Below are positions 26,418 through 33,775 of a DNA stretch of 64,000 bases, piece after piece. The translations under genes were made by a program, and so were the position numbers. How positions within the stretch are numbered: position 1 is the stretch's first letter; each line of letters opens with the position of its first letter. The notes beneath the pieces were generated by a model. The model saw only the letters and a list, made by a program, of their open reading frames with translations, had not been told where the DNA came from and ran no database searches. Source of the stretch: Scybalomonas sp905214925 (GTDB taxonomy: Bacteria; Bacillota; Clostridia; Lachnospirales; Lachnospiraceae); contig CAJMOB010000011.1 in NCBI GenBank assembly GCA_905214925.1, positions 40,237 to 104,236 on the forward strand, read 5' to 3'.

Positions 26418-27005
26418 TCAATGAATTCTATAATATCTTCTAGCCTTTCTTTCTCCCTTCTCCTTTAATTCTCCTTCATCCACTAATTGCTTTAGAATCC
26501 TCTTCGTTGTTGACTCCGCCAAATTTAACAATTCTCTTGCTTCCTTATTAAAAATACTTCCTTTTCTATATAATCAAAAATAATTTGTTTTCTTTCTAAT
26601 TTTATCGGCTTTTCTATACAAATTCACGCGAAATGTATTCCCAATTTCTAAAAATTGTGGTTCTCGCAATCCATACTCTTTTGCCCGATTCATAATTCTC
26701 CGAATTCCTGTAGCCCATTCTTCAATAATTTCCATTCGACTAAAAATCTCTGCAATTGCTTTGTTCCGAATCTTGGATCTTCCACTCATCGCCTCTTCCA
26801 AAGTTAATCCACCATACAACATTCCTGAAGAAGTAACTTCTACTCGATCATCATAAACAGCCACTTGTACACAGGAAGAGTCCATATAGTTTCTATGGCA
26901 TACTGCATTTACAATCATCTCTCTAATTGCACCAACTGGTAATTCATAATAATCTTTTCTCACTATTCCTTCTATTTTAGCCCCTAGATTAATGTGTCGA
27001 AGCAC
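26418..27005 (-). pseudogene. Remnant of AlbA_2/RecG-like ATP-binding regulator
   Basis: The readable part (26574-27005) matches the C-terminal half of the AlbA_2/HATPase_c_4 putative DNA-binding family: PVGAIREMIVNAVCHRNYMD, YDDRVEVTSSGMLYGGLT, EEWATGIRRIMNRAKEYGL. The N-terminal DNA-binding half is missing; the sequence switches at about 27006 to a duplicated end of the ASCH gene. Downstream, two frameshifts interrupt a winged-helix tail (KQIIFDYIEK, then GSIFNKEARELLNLAESTTK, ending RYYRIH). It is a truncated and frameshifted pseudogene. Confidence 0.75.
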
Positions 27006-27011
27006 AGTATC

Positions 27012-27131
27012 TTATGCCTTATACACTAATTGAAACTCCTTACATACTACATTCATCTCTTCATTAAATCCTAATCCGATGTTTTCAAGCTCATTTTTAA
27101 ACCATTCTTTATAACCTTTTCTCCAATATAA
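27012..27131. repeat. Duplicated 3' end of the ASCH gene, copy 1
   Basis: 120 bp match 27956-28075 with three substitutions and no gaps (offset 944). The segment encodes the last 40 residues of the ASCH protein, including its stop, on the minus strand but has no gene start here. It directly abuts the AlbA_2 remnant. Confidence 0.95.
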
Positions 27132-27152
27132 TTATCTATTACTACTCCTATT

Positions 27153-27743
27153 CTATACAAACGTCGCGCGCACTATAAGTAGACAAGAAGCAGATGTTAC
27201 TCTTTCCGGTTCCTCTAGTAATGAAGTACAATCCATACTTCTAACACCATCCCCCAGATCAAATGCCATAGCCGCAAGAATATGTTCCTCTCCAGCATTC
27301 ACTTTAATTACTTCTTTATTATCATAAGCAGTAAAGGAATATCCTCTAACTTGTGATGGAAGGTCAAAATATGTTAACATTGAACTAACTTGTTCATTCG
27401 TATCTATTTGAACATTTAATCCATGAATGTCCTCATTTGTTCCAAAACCATCCATCAAAAGAGAAATATGCAGGTAAGAAGTTTGCGTATTTAAAATGAC
27501 TGGCGAACTTTGAGTACAAACACCATCTTGCCACAATTCAGCAATTATTGTTGCACCATCAGTATTTTTACCAATGTTGACTTCATAATCAGCACACTGT
27601 GTATTTGTAGGTGATACATTCTCTTTAAGGAATTTCAAAGTATCTTCTTGCTTCTGTTTTTTGACAAAATTTACTCCGACTCCTAAGCAAATAACAATAC
27701 CGATGACTATCAATATAACTCCAAAGAGCTTCTTTTTCTTCAT
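27153..27743 (-). CDS. Membrane-anchored extracytoplasmic protein, unknown family
   Basis: A 196-residue protein starting MKKKKLFGVILIVIGIVICL, an N-terminal membrane anchor or uncleaved signal followed by a soluble domain of about 165 residues with two or more cysteines (TQCADYEVNIG, GVCTQSS, MDCTSL). The domain looks beta-rich and is predicted outside the cell. I do not recognise a family. GGAGGGATGAGA precedes the ATG at 27743, which fits better than the earlier in-frame start at 27773. It lies between the two copies of the 120-bp repeat, so it may have arrived or been trapped with that duplication. Confidence 0.6.
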   Translation of the reverse strand: MKKKKLFGVILIVIGIVICLGVGVNFVKKQKQEDTLKFLKENVSPTNTQCADYEVNIGKNTDGATIIAELWQDGVCTQSSPVILNTQTSYLHISLLMDGFGTNEDIHGLNVQIDTNEQVSSMLTYFDLPSQVRGYSFTAYDNKEVIKVNAGEEHILAAMAFDLGDGVRSMDCTSLLEEPERVTSASCLLIVRATFV

Positions 27744-27763
27744 TCTCATCCCTCCATAAAGTC

Positions 27764-27943
27764 TCAAAACCAATTTGCTTTTTCCCTGTTAAACTGAGGC
27801 TTGTCACTCTTTTGATACGAATTGTAGTTATTACCATTACAGCCAAATTCTTTTACTGGTTTTATCTCACTTTCACTTATCCATTCAATCCTTCTCCGCC
27901 CAAAATAGCCGATTGTATTGATCATATTCTTCATAATAGACAT
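27764..27943 (-). CDS. Possible small gene after the ASCH gene
   Basis: A 59-codon frame, MSIMKNMINTIGYFGRRRIE continuing to a C-terminus of FNREKANWF, follows the ASCH stop by 12 nt in the same frame. The residue mix and codons look coding, but the ribosome site is weak. A second frame over the first third also looks coding (KKQNVYYEEYDQYNRLFWAE), so this may be a shifted fragment of an older gene. The function is unknown. Confidence 0.3.
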   Translation of the reverse strand: MSIMKNMINTIGYFGRRRIEWISESEIKPVKEFGCNGNNYNSYQKSDKPQFNREKANWF

Positions 27944-27955
27944 TCTGTTTTTTCT

Positions 27956-28075
27956 TTATGCCTTATACACTAATTGAAACTCCTTACATACTACATTCAT
28001 CTCTTCATTAAATTCTAATCCGATGTTTTCAAGCTCATTTTTAAACCATTCTTTATGACTTTTTCTCCAATATAA
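27956..28075. repeat. Duplicated 3' end of the ASCH gene, copy 2 (intact gene)
   Basis: Partner of the 120-bp repeat at 27012-27131, in the same orientation, with 824 bp between them. Confidence 0.95.
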
Positions 28076-28396
28076 AAGTGATTTATCGCCTTCTCCCTCT
28101 TTATACGCATGTTCAGCCGATACTTCTTTGAACGGAACTATATATACTTTTGTCGTCTGAATAATGCAAACAGCTTGTCCTTTCGAATTCAATACAATAT
28201 TATATACGCCTTCTATTGGCAGTGGTTCATTTTCAATTTGGTACAAAATATAATTGGAAGCAGTTGCCGTTTTTTCACCTTTTACTACTAAATCGACAAG
28301 CCCATCTGCGTCAAATCCAAATTCCCATAATTGGTATTCACAATCAGGCATATTGCAATCTTTCTTAAATTTCTCCCATAATTCTTTATCTCTCAT
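27956..28396 (-). CDS. ASCH-domain protein
   Basis: This 146-residue protein has the ASCH fold pattern: WEFGFDADGLVDLVVKGEKT with the conserved GxKTAT (KGEKTATAS), then YNIVLNSKGQAVCIIQTTKV and the segment EGEGDKSLLYWRKSHKEWF. ASCH proteins are small PUA-like domains thought to bind RNA; some hydrolyse N4-acetylcytidine. GGGGGAGG lies 9 nt before the ATG at 28396, so I prefer it to the earlier start at 28423. The last 40 codons exist a second time at 27012-27131. Confidence 0.85.
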   Translation of the reverse strand: MRDKELWEKFKKDCNMPDCEYQLWEFGFDADGLVDLVVKGEKTATASNYILYQIENEPLPIEGVYNIVLNSKGQAVCIIQTTKVYIVPFKEVSAEHAYKEGEGDKSLLYWRKSHKEWFKNELENIGLEFNEEMNVVCKEFQLVYKA

Positions 28397-28569
28397 ATAG
28401 TGAAACCTCCCCCAAAATTTCAATTTGTATTCTAGTTCTTACTTTTTATTATAACATAACATTTAAGCAGCGTCATTTTTCTTCTCTTTCTCCTACAACA
28501 TTACATCTTCTGGTTTTTCTTTCACAATTTTATCAATGATTGCTTGCTCCATTTACACCTCTCCATTTT
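28397..28569 (-). other. Intergenic stretch with a 19-codon frame
   Basis: Between the ASCH and MarR genes. A short minus-strand frame at 28493-28552 (MEQAIIDKIVKEKPEDVML) has a ribosome site GGAGAGG 5 nt upstream, so it may be the start of a truncated gene. I see no other gene. Confidence 0.3.
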
Positions 28570-28579
28570 TTGTACTTTT

Positions 28580-28637
28580 ATTTTGATCCTATCAAAATAT
28601 TATTAAAGTATTAATATTATTTTGATATTTATCAAAT
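28580..28637. promoter_or_regulatory. Two palindromes upstream of the MarR gene
   Basis: ATTTTGAT-3-ATCAAAAT (28580-28598) and ATTTTGAT-4-ATCAAAT (28619-28637) repeat the same half-site with centres 39 bp apart, just before the MarR promoter. They are candidate autoregulatory operators. Confidence 0.5.
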
Positions 28638-28669
28638 TAAAAGTTAATAACCGTCATCTTCTACGCTTA

Positions 28670-28698
28670 TTGACACAGCCCCTAAAAATGTCTATAAT
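28670..28698 (+). promoter_or_regulatory. Consensus promoter of the MarR gene
   Basis: TTGACA (28670-28675), 17 bp, TATAAT (28693-28698): a perfect sigma-A promoter. Confidence 0.85.
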
Positions 28699-28732
28699 TT
28701 TATAAAAATCAAGTGAAAAAGAGGAAAAAGAT

Positions 28733-29221
28733 ATGGACAAAGGACAACAAGTAATATCCGCTTTTTGGGAAATGTTTCGAAAAAAAAATTGGCTTGACAG
28801 CTTCCAAATGAAAAAAGAACTAAATGACTATACTCCTTCGGAGCTTCATTGCCTTGAATATATCGAAGAGAATATCGATTCCAATGTAACAAAACTATCC
28901 GATTCTTTTTATATGACAAGAAGTGCTATCAGCAAATTAACAAAAAAACTAATGAAAAAAGGACTTATCGAAAGTTACCAGAAACCTGAAAATAAAAAAG
29001 AAATTTATTTTCATCTAACAAAGGAAGGAAGAAAAATATATCAAATACATGCTACATTACATGAAAAACTTCAAGAACGCGATCAGGTTGTATTTGAGCA
29101 AATGACGGAAGAACAGTTTCACTGTATGATGGATTTTGCAAAAAAATATACGAAACATTTAGATTCTGAAATTAAAAATTTACATATCGATTTACGAAAA
29201 GAAAATTATGATAAAATGTGA
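28733..29221 (+). CDS. MarR-family transcriptional regulator
   Basis: This 162-residue protein has the MarR winged helix (ELHCLEYIEENIDSNVTKLS, YMTRSAISKLTKKLMKKGLI) with the basic wing KPENKKEIYFHLTKEGRKI and flanking dimerisation helices. MarR repressors bind palindromes and release them on binding small phenolics or drugs. It lies upstream of an MFS exporter in the same direction, separated by a terminator and the MFS promoter, so the pair looks like a drug-efflux unit. GAGGAAAAAGAT precedes the ATG. Confidence 0.9.
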   Translation: MDKGQQVISAFWEMFRKKNWLDSFQMKKELNDYTPSELHCLEYIEENIDSNVTKLSDSFYMTRSAISKLTKKLMKKGLIESYQKPENKKEIYFHLTKEGRKIYQIHATLHEKLQERDQVVFEQMTEEQFHCMMDFAKKYTKHLDSEIKNLHIDLRKENYDKM

Positions 29222-29245
29222 TAAAAAATCTATTATTCCATTCAA

Positions 29246-29290
29246 AATAAGCAACACAATCCCACGTTTGAAAAGTGTTGCTTATTTTTA
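29246..29290 (+). terminator. Terminator of the MarR gene
   Basis: AATAAGCAACAC (29246-29257) pairs with GTGTTGCTTATT (29275-29286), followed by TTT. Confidence 0.75.
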
Positions 29291-29302
29291 TGTACTTTTT
29301 TG

Positions 29303-29350
29303 TTGACAAGGACACAAAAATATGTATAATATAACCCATACAATTGTGTC
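29303..29350 (+). promoter_or_regulatory. MFS promoter with flanking inverted repeat
   Basis: TTGACA (29303-29308), 16 bp, TATAAT (29325-29330). GACACAA (29311-29317) and TTGTGTC (29344-29350) form a perfect 7-bp inverted repeat bracketing the -10, a possible MarR operator. Confidence 0.65.
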
Positions 29351-29380
29351 TTAGGAAACAAAAATATAAAGGAGTATATT

Positions 29381-30658
29381 ATGAAAAACAATACATTATT
29401 TTCCAAAAACTTTCTTTTTGTTATAATCGGACAGATTATATCTTTGTTTGGAAATCAAATTTTACGCTATGCATTACCGCTTTACTTATTAAGCGAAACA
29501 GGTTCTTCTACACTATTTGGAACAATTTCTGCATGTAGCTTTATTCCCATGTTACTTTTATTTCCAATCGGGGGCATTATTACGGATAGAGTGAATAAAC
29601 GAAATATCATGGTGCTATTAGATTTTGCTACTTCTCTTTTAACGATTCTCTTTTTAATATTAGAAAGTAAAATCAATATGATACTTCTCGTAGGAATTAT
29701 GATGATGCTTTTGTATGGAATACAAGGTATTTATCAACCAGCCGTCAATGCAAGTGTTCCTATTTTAGTCGATAAAAAAGATATGATGCAGGCAAATTCT
29801 ATTATTAATGTCATTAGTTCTCTGGCAAATATGCTAGGACCAGTAATCGGCGGAATCCTATTCTCATTGTTAGGATTAACACCTATTTTATACATAAGTG
29901 CCATTTGCTTTTTTTTATCAGCAGTCATTGAACTCTTTATCTCTATGCCATTTGAAGAAAAGCACCGAACCGCAAATATATTTGGAACCGCATTTATGGA
30001 TTTGAAAAAAAGTTTTCAATTTATTACAAAAGAACAACCGATAATATGGAAGCTATCTGCCATCTATGCTTCTACTTGTTTCCTCTTATCTTCCTTGGTA
30101 ATAATCAGCGTTCCTGTTCTAGTTACACAATATTTAGGATTTCCTCCAAACACCGCTAATAAACTTTATGGTTATGCCCAAGGAATTATAGCTATTGGCA
30201 GTATTTTAGGAGGTTTACTTGCTGGACTTCTCTCAAAAAAAGTAGGCCCTAACAGTATGCCATTTCTCATTATTGGCTGTGGTTTCTCTATGATCTTAGG
30301 AGGAATCGGTTTACAAATGTTCACTTCTTCTATGGTAGTTTATCTATTTTTAGTCGTTGGATGTGGATTTTTAATGCTATTATCCTCTTTCTTTCAAATT
30401 CAAATGATGTCTTATGTACAAATGTTGACTCCAAAAGAACAGATTGGAAAAGTTATCTCCTGTGTTATTTGCATATGTATGTGCGCCAATCCAATTGGAA
30501 CTTTCCTTTATGGCATTTTATTTGATAACATAGGCAATCATTTATACTTTCCATTTTATATAGCACCAATTACTATCCTCGGAATCGTTTTCTTCCTACG
30601 AAACACCTTTTGTGACATGGCTAGACAGATAAAAAATACAGGAGCCTCTATTATTTAG
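29381..30658 (+). CDS. MFS transporter (drug-efflux type)
   Basis: This 425-residue protein has 12 hydrophobic segments and the MFS loop motif GGIITDRVNKRNIM between helices 2 and 3. It resembles MFS members that export macrolides, bacitracin or other drugs (MFS_3-like, with SLFGNQILRYALPLYLLSETGSS at the start). The substrate cannot be read from sequence. AAAGGAGTATATT precedes the ATG. The MarR gene upstream is the probable regulator. Confidence 0.88.
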   Translation: MKNNTLFSKNFLFVIIGQIISLFGNQILRYALPLYLLSETGSSTLFGTISACSFIPMLLLFPIGGIITDRVNKRNIMVLLDFATSLLTILFLILESKINMILLVGIMMMLLYGIQGIYQPAVNASVPILVDKKDMMQANSIINVISSLANMLGPVIGGILFSLLGLTPILYISAICFFLSAVIELFISMPFEEKHRTANIFGTAFMDLKKSFQFITKEQPIIWKLSAIYASTCFLLSSLVIISVPVLVTQYLGFPPNTANKLYGYAQGIIAIGSILGGLLAGLLSKKVGPNSMPFLIIGCGFSMILGGIGLQMFTSSMVVYLFLVVGCGFLMLLSSFFQIQMMSYVQMLTPKEQIGKVISCVICICMCANPIGTFLYGILFDNIGNHLYFPFYIAPITILGIVFFLRNTFCDMARQIKNTGASII

Positions 30659-30694
30659 TATGTTCTATTTCTTTCTATCCATCATGGATTACAT

Positions 30695-30736
30695 AGGCCT
30701 GTGCCGACTATAACTTAATTTTGTACAGGCCTTTTA
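30695..30736 (+). terminator. Terminator of the MFS gene
   Basis: AGGCCTGT (30695-30702) pairs with ACAGGCCT (30725-30732), followed by TTT. Confidence 0.65.
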
Positions 30737-30792
30737 TCATGAATTTCCTTTCAAAAAAATTCTCCTCCTCATTCTCATAAAGTGCTTAAGAA

Positions 30793-31263
30793 TTACCCTT
30801 CCGTACAGTTTGCTGCATCAATAGCAATGACTAAAATGAGCCCCATAAGCTCATCTCTTGGATCTGCGATATCGATTACATATGTATCTCCCCAATGCCA
30901 TATTTCCTTTGAGATATGGATAACAGGACAACATTCCATATAAACATCATAATCCCATGCAAGGAAATCTCCTTCTACCCTCCATCCATTAAAATCCACC
31001 TCATATTTTGGCTTGAAAAAAGAAAATTTCTTTTGGATACTCCCTATCTCTTTTCCATTGATTTCGATATCAAACGTTGGAAGAAACGTAAGTAACCTTT
31101 CTTTGATCAACCCAATTTCGTTTTGATTACTATCATAAATATGTAGCCGATGTCCAAGTGCAAGCCATTCGGCCTTTATAAAATATTTTTTATTTTCATT
31201 TTCATCATATACATCATAAGAATCCGTCCATGAAAAAACTCTTTGTTTTATTAATAATTTCAT
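30793..31263 (-). CDS. LURP-one-related (tubby-like) protein
   Basis: This 156-residue protein matches the LURP-one-related/YxjI group: MKLLIKQRVFSWTDSYDVYD at the start, AEWLALGHRLHIYDSNQNEI, and YVIDIADPRDELMGLILVIA at the C-terminal helix. The fold is a 12-stranded tubby-like barrel around a central helix. Bacterial members have no firmly established role; membrane or lipid association is proposed. AGGAGGAGAACTT precedes the ATG. It stands alone between the MFS and MerR genes. Confidence 0.85.
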   Translation of the reverse strand: MKLLIKQRVFSWTDSYDVYDENENKKYFIKAEWLALGHRLHIYDSNQNEIGLIKERLLTFLPTFDIEINGKEIGSIQKKFSFFKPKYEVDFNGWRVEGDFLAWDYDVYMECCPVIHISKEIWHWGDTYVIDIADPRDELMGLILVIAIDAANCTEG

Positions 31264-31320
31264 AAGTTCTCCTCCTTATTTCATAACTTTCTATTATTGA
31301 TAATTTTCTTATCGCTTCAC

Positions 31321-32136
31321 TTATACGCTAGATACCTTTATTACAACTTTTGTAACATAATCCTCTGCCTTATTTGTTGCTAACTCAGTAATCAAATATT
31401 CTTCATAAGCGTCCCCTACAATTTCAAAACCTTTTCTCTTAATTTCACTAAGAATGTAAGGATAGATTTCTGGGATACTATCATGCTTTCCTTTATAATA
31501 GAAAATAGCATACGTGCCCCCTTCTCTTACTTCCCCTATTTGTTGCTCACTCTTTACATATAATCGGTCAATTCGTCTAAATTGTCCTTGTCTCATATCT
31601 TCCAAAGCAAGTATGGAACCAATGATAGCCGTTCCCTTTAGGTTAATTTCTTGTACAAACTCTCCACAAATATCTTGCCATTCCTGAATGGATGTCTGAA
31701 AATCGGATTCATTCTGTTTGCTATAAATAAACCATTCCGCTGGTAATTCTTTTATTTCTACTTTCCCTAAAATTGCACCTTGAACTTCTTGCATCATATC
31801 CACTATATTGGTAAACAATGTTTTTACTTCTTGTAATTTTTTGATTTCCGTTTCTATCTTTTTAATCTGTATTGTCGCCATTTCCCTTAATTTCTCTGGT
31901 GATGGATTTTGAAAATATGCTTGAATTTCTTTAATTGGAACATTCATTTCTCGTAAAGAAAGTAACGTTCCAAATAGATCGATTTGTGATGTTGTATAAT
32001 AACGATACCCATTGCTTTTTATTCCCATAGGAGAAAATAATCCAATTTTATCATAATACAGTAATGTATCCTTTTTAATTCCAAAATATTTTGCAAACTC
32101 TCCTGTAGAATAAAGTTTTTCTTTTTTTCGTTTCAT
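31321..32136 (-). CDS. MerR-family regulator with GyrI-like effector domain
   Basis: This 271-residue protein begins with a MerR helix-turn-helix (STGEFAKYFGIKKDTLLYYD, the turn-wing motif NGYRYYTTSQI), followed by a coiled dimerisation helix (about 75-115) and a C-terminal GyrI/BmrR-like ligand-binding domain (about 125-271; RQGQFRRIDRLYVKSEQQIG, GTYAIFYYKGKHDSIPEIYP). This is the BmrR plan for multidrug sensing. It is divergent from a MATE exporter whose promoter has the 19-bp spacer typical of MerR targets. AAGAGGTGAGAT precedes the ATG. Confidence 0.92.
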   Translation of the reverse strand: MKRKKEKLYSTGEFAKYFGIKKDTLLYYDKIGLFSPMGIKSNGYRYYTTSQIDLFGTLLSLREMNVPIKEIQAYFQNPSPEKLREMATIQIKKIETEIKKLQEVKTLFTNIVDMMQEVQGAILGKVEIKELPAEWFIYSKQNESDFQTSIQEWQDICGEFVQEINLKGTAIIGSILALEDMRQGQFRRIDRLYVKSEQQIGEVREGGTYAIFYYKGKHDSIPEIYPYILSEIKRKGFEIVGDAYEEYLITELATNKAEDYVTKVVIKVSSV

Positions 32137-32146
32137 ATCTCACCTC

Positions 32147-32177
32147 TTGACTATTGAGTTACTCTATAGTTTATACT
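32147..32177 (+). promoter_or_regulatory. MerR-type promoter of the MATE gene (19-bp spacer)
   Basis: TTGACT (32147-32152) and TATACT (32172-32177) are 19 bp apart. The spacer holds the near-perfect palindrome ACTATTGAGT/ACTCTATAGT (9 of 10 pairs). MerR-family activators act on exactly this overlong spacer by untwisting the DNA. Confidence 0.85.
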
Positions 32178-32311
32178 TCTTTTTGGAAAAAATCAATTAC
32201 ATCAAAATTTTCCATGAAATATTTCGCTATCTTATAGACTTTCTTGTTGTTTCTTTTATAGACAGTCTTAATTACTTACTATATTACTATTACTTAGAAA
32301 GGATAACGCTT

Positions 32312-33646
32312 ATGGATTATAAGACATTATTTTCAAAGACACCGCCTACAAAGCTGTTTCTTTTTGCTGCCATTCCTGGTTCTATTGGAATGTTAGCATC
32401 GGCACTTTATCAGCTGATTGATGGAATACTCGTTGGCCGTATTTTAGGGGATACTGCTTTTGCCGCCTTGAATCTGGCTATGCCACTCGTTATTATCAAT
32501 TTTTCTTTGGCAGATCTGATTGGAGTTGGAGCTTCTGTTCCTATTTCCATTCGACTAGGAGAAAAAAAGGAAAAAGAAGCCAATAATCTTTTTACTTGTT
32601 CTTGCTTATTGATTGTTGGAACTTCTCTCTTATTTGGAGGACTCATGTTCCTTTTAGCTCCTCCTCTTATTCACTTTATGGGAGCAAAGGCAGAACTTGC
32701 TCAACTAGCGATTGCCTATCTACGTGTTTATGCACTTTGTGCTCCCGTTACAACAATTATATTTGCCGTTGACAACTATTTGCGTATTTGCGGAAAAATC
32801 CGAGGAAGTATGTTTTTAAACATTTTTATGTCTATCTTAACTGCTGTCCTTGAATTTATTTTCCTCTATCTTTTTGATTGGGGAATTTGGGCGGCTGCTC
32901 TGGCTACTTGCTCTGGAATGTTTATTTGTAGTTTAATCGCTTTTTATCCATTTTTTAGAGGAAAACTACAACTTCGTTTTTGCAAACCACAGTTTCATAT
33001 GGCAATGATAAAACAAATCATTCTTTGTGGCAGTCCGAACTTTTTAAATAATATTGCCGCTCGTATCACTTCTATTTTTATGAATATACTCCTTCTACGC
33101 ATGGGGGGAGAAATAGCCGTTTCGGTCTATGGTATTCTCATGTTTGCAGATGGTTTTGTTCAGCCACTGCTTTATGGAATGTGCGACTCTTTACAGCCTG
33201 CTATCGGCTATAATTGGGGAACTCGTGATTATTCTAGGGTAAAAGCTATTGCAAAACGTTGCTTCATCGCTAGTTTTGTTTTATCCATTGCATCCGCCAT
33301 TGTAATTATCGCATTTCCAGAACAACTTGTACATTTATTTACAAGCAATGCAGATGGTACTTTGATGGATATGGCAGTGATTGCTCTTCTCCTATTTAGC
33401 ACCACTTATATAACAAGATGGTTTTCTTTTGCAACACAAAGCTTTATGGCAGCCATTGAGCAACCAGTTTTTGCCTCTATCATCTCCATATCCACGGCTT
33501 TATTATTCCCAATTTTAATAATAATTCTCCTATGGCCGATGGGATTAAATGGCCTTTGGCTCAATATGCCAACAACCGCTTTATTATCCGCCATCTTATC
33601 TATTATCATTTTAAAAAGGTTTCAAAAAATACAACAAAAAAATTAA
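32312..33646 (+). CDS. MATE-family multidrug efflux transporter
   Basis: This 444-residue protein has 12 membrane segments in two halves of the MatE domain (PGSIGMLASALYQLIDGILV, LNLAMPLVIINFSLADLIGV; second half GSPNFLNNIAARITSIFMNI and QPAIGYNWGTRDYSRV). These exporters use sodium or protons to expel cationic drugs. The frame is open from 32147, but that region is the promoter; AGAAAGGATAACGCTT before the ATG at 32312 sets the start. Control by the divergent MerR protein is strongly suggested by the promoter. Confidence 0.92.
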   Translation: MDYKTLFSKTPPTKLFLFAAIPGSIGMLASALYQLIDGILVGRILGDTAFAALNLAMPLVIINFSLADLIGVGASVPISIRLGEKKEKEANNLFTCSCLLIVGTSLLFGGLMFLLAPPLIHFMGAKAELAQLAIAYLRVYALCAPVTTIIFAVDNYLRICGKIRGSMFLNIFMSILTAVLEFIFLYLFDWGIWAAALATCSGMFICSLIAFYPFFRGKLQLRFCKPQFHMAMIKQIILCGSPNFLNNIAARITSIFMNILLLRMGGEIAVSVYGILMFADGFVQPLLYGMCDSLQPAIGYNWGTRDYSRVKAIAKRCFIASFVLSIASAIVIIAFPEQLVHLFTSNADGTLMDMAVIALLLFSTTYITRWFSFATQSFMAAIEQPVFASIISISTALLFPILIIILLWPMGLNGLWLNMPTTALLSAILSIIILKRFQKIQQKN

Positions 33647-33655
33647 TAAACATAA

Positions 33656-33690
33656 GGGAGAAACTCCATACAGTAGTTTCTCCCTAAAAA
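33656..33690 (+). terminator. Hairpin after the MATE gene
   Basis: GGGAGAAACT (33656-33665) pairs with AGTTTCTCCC (33675-33684). There is no T-run after it, so termination is likely but not certain. Confidence 0.45.
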
Positions 33691-33775
33691 CTAAAAAACT
33701 TATCTTCTCGACATTTTATATTTTCTTCATACACAGCTTCTCTTTTTCTCTCATATAATAGCTATGGGTGATAAA

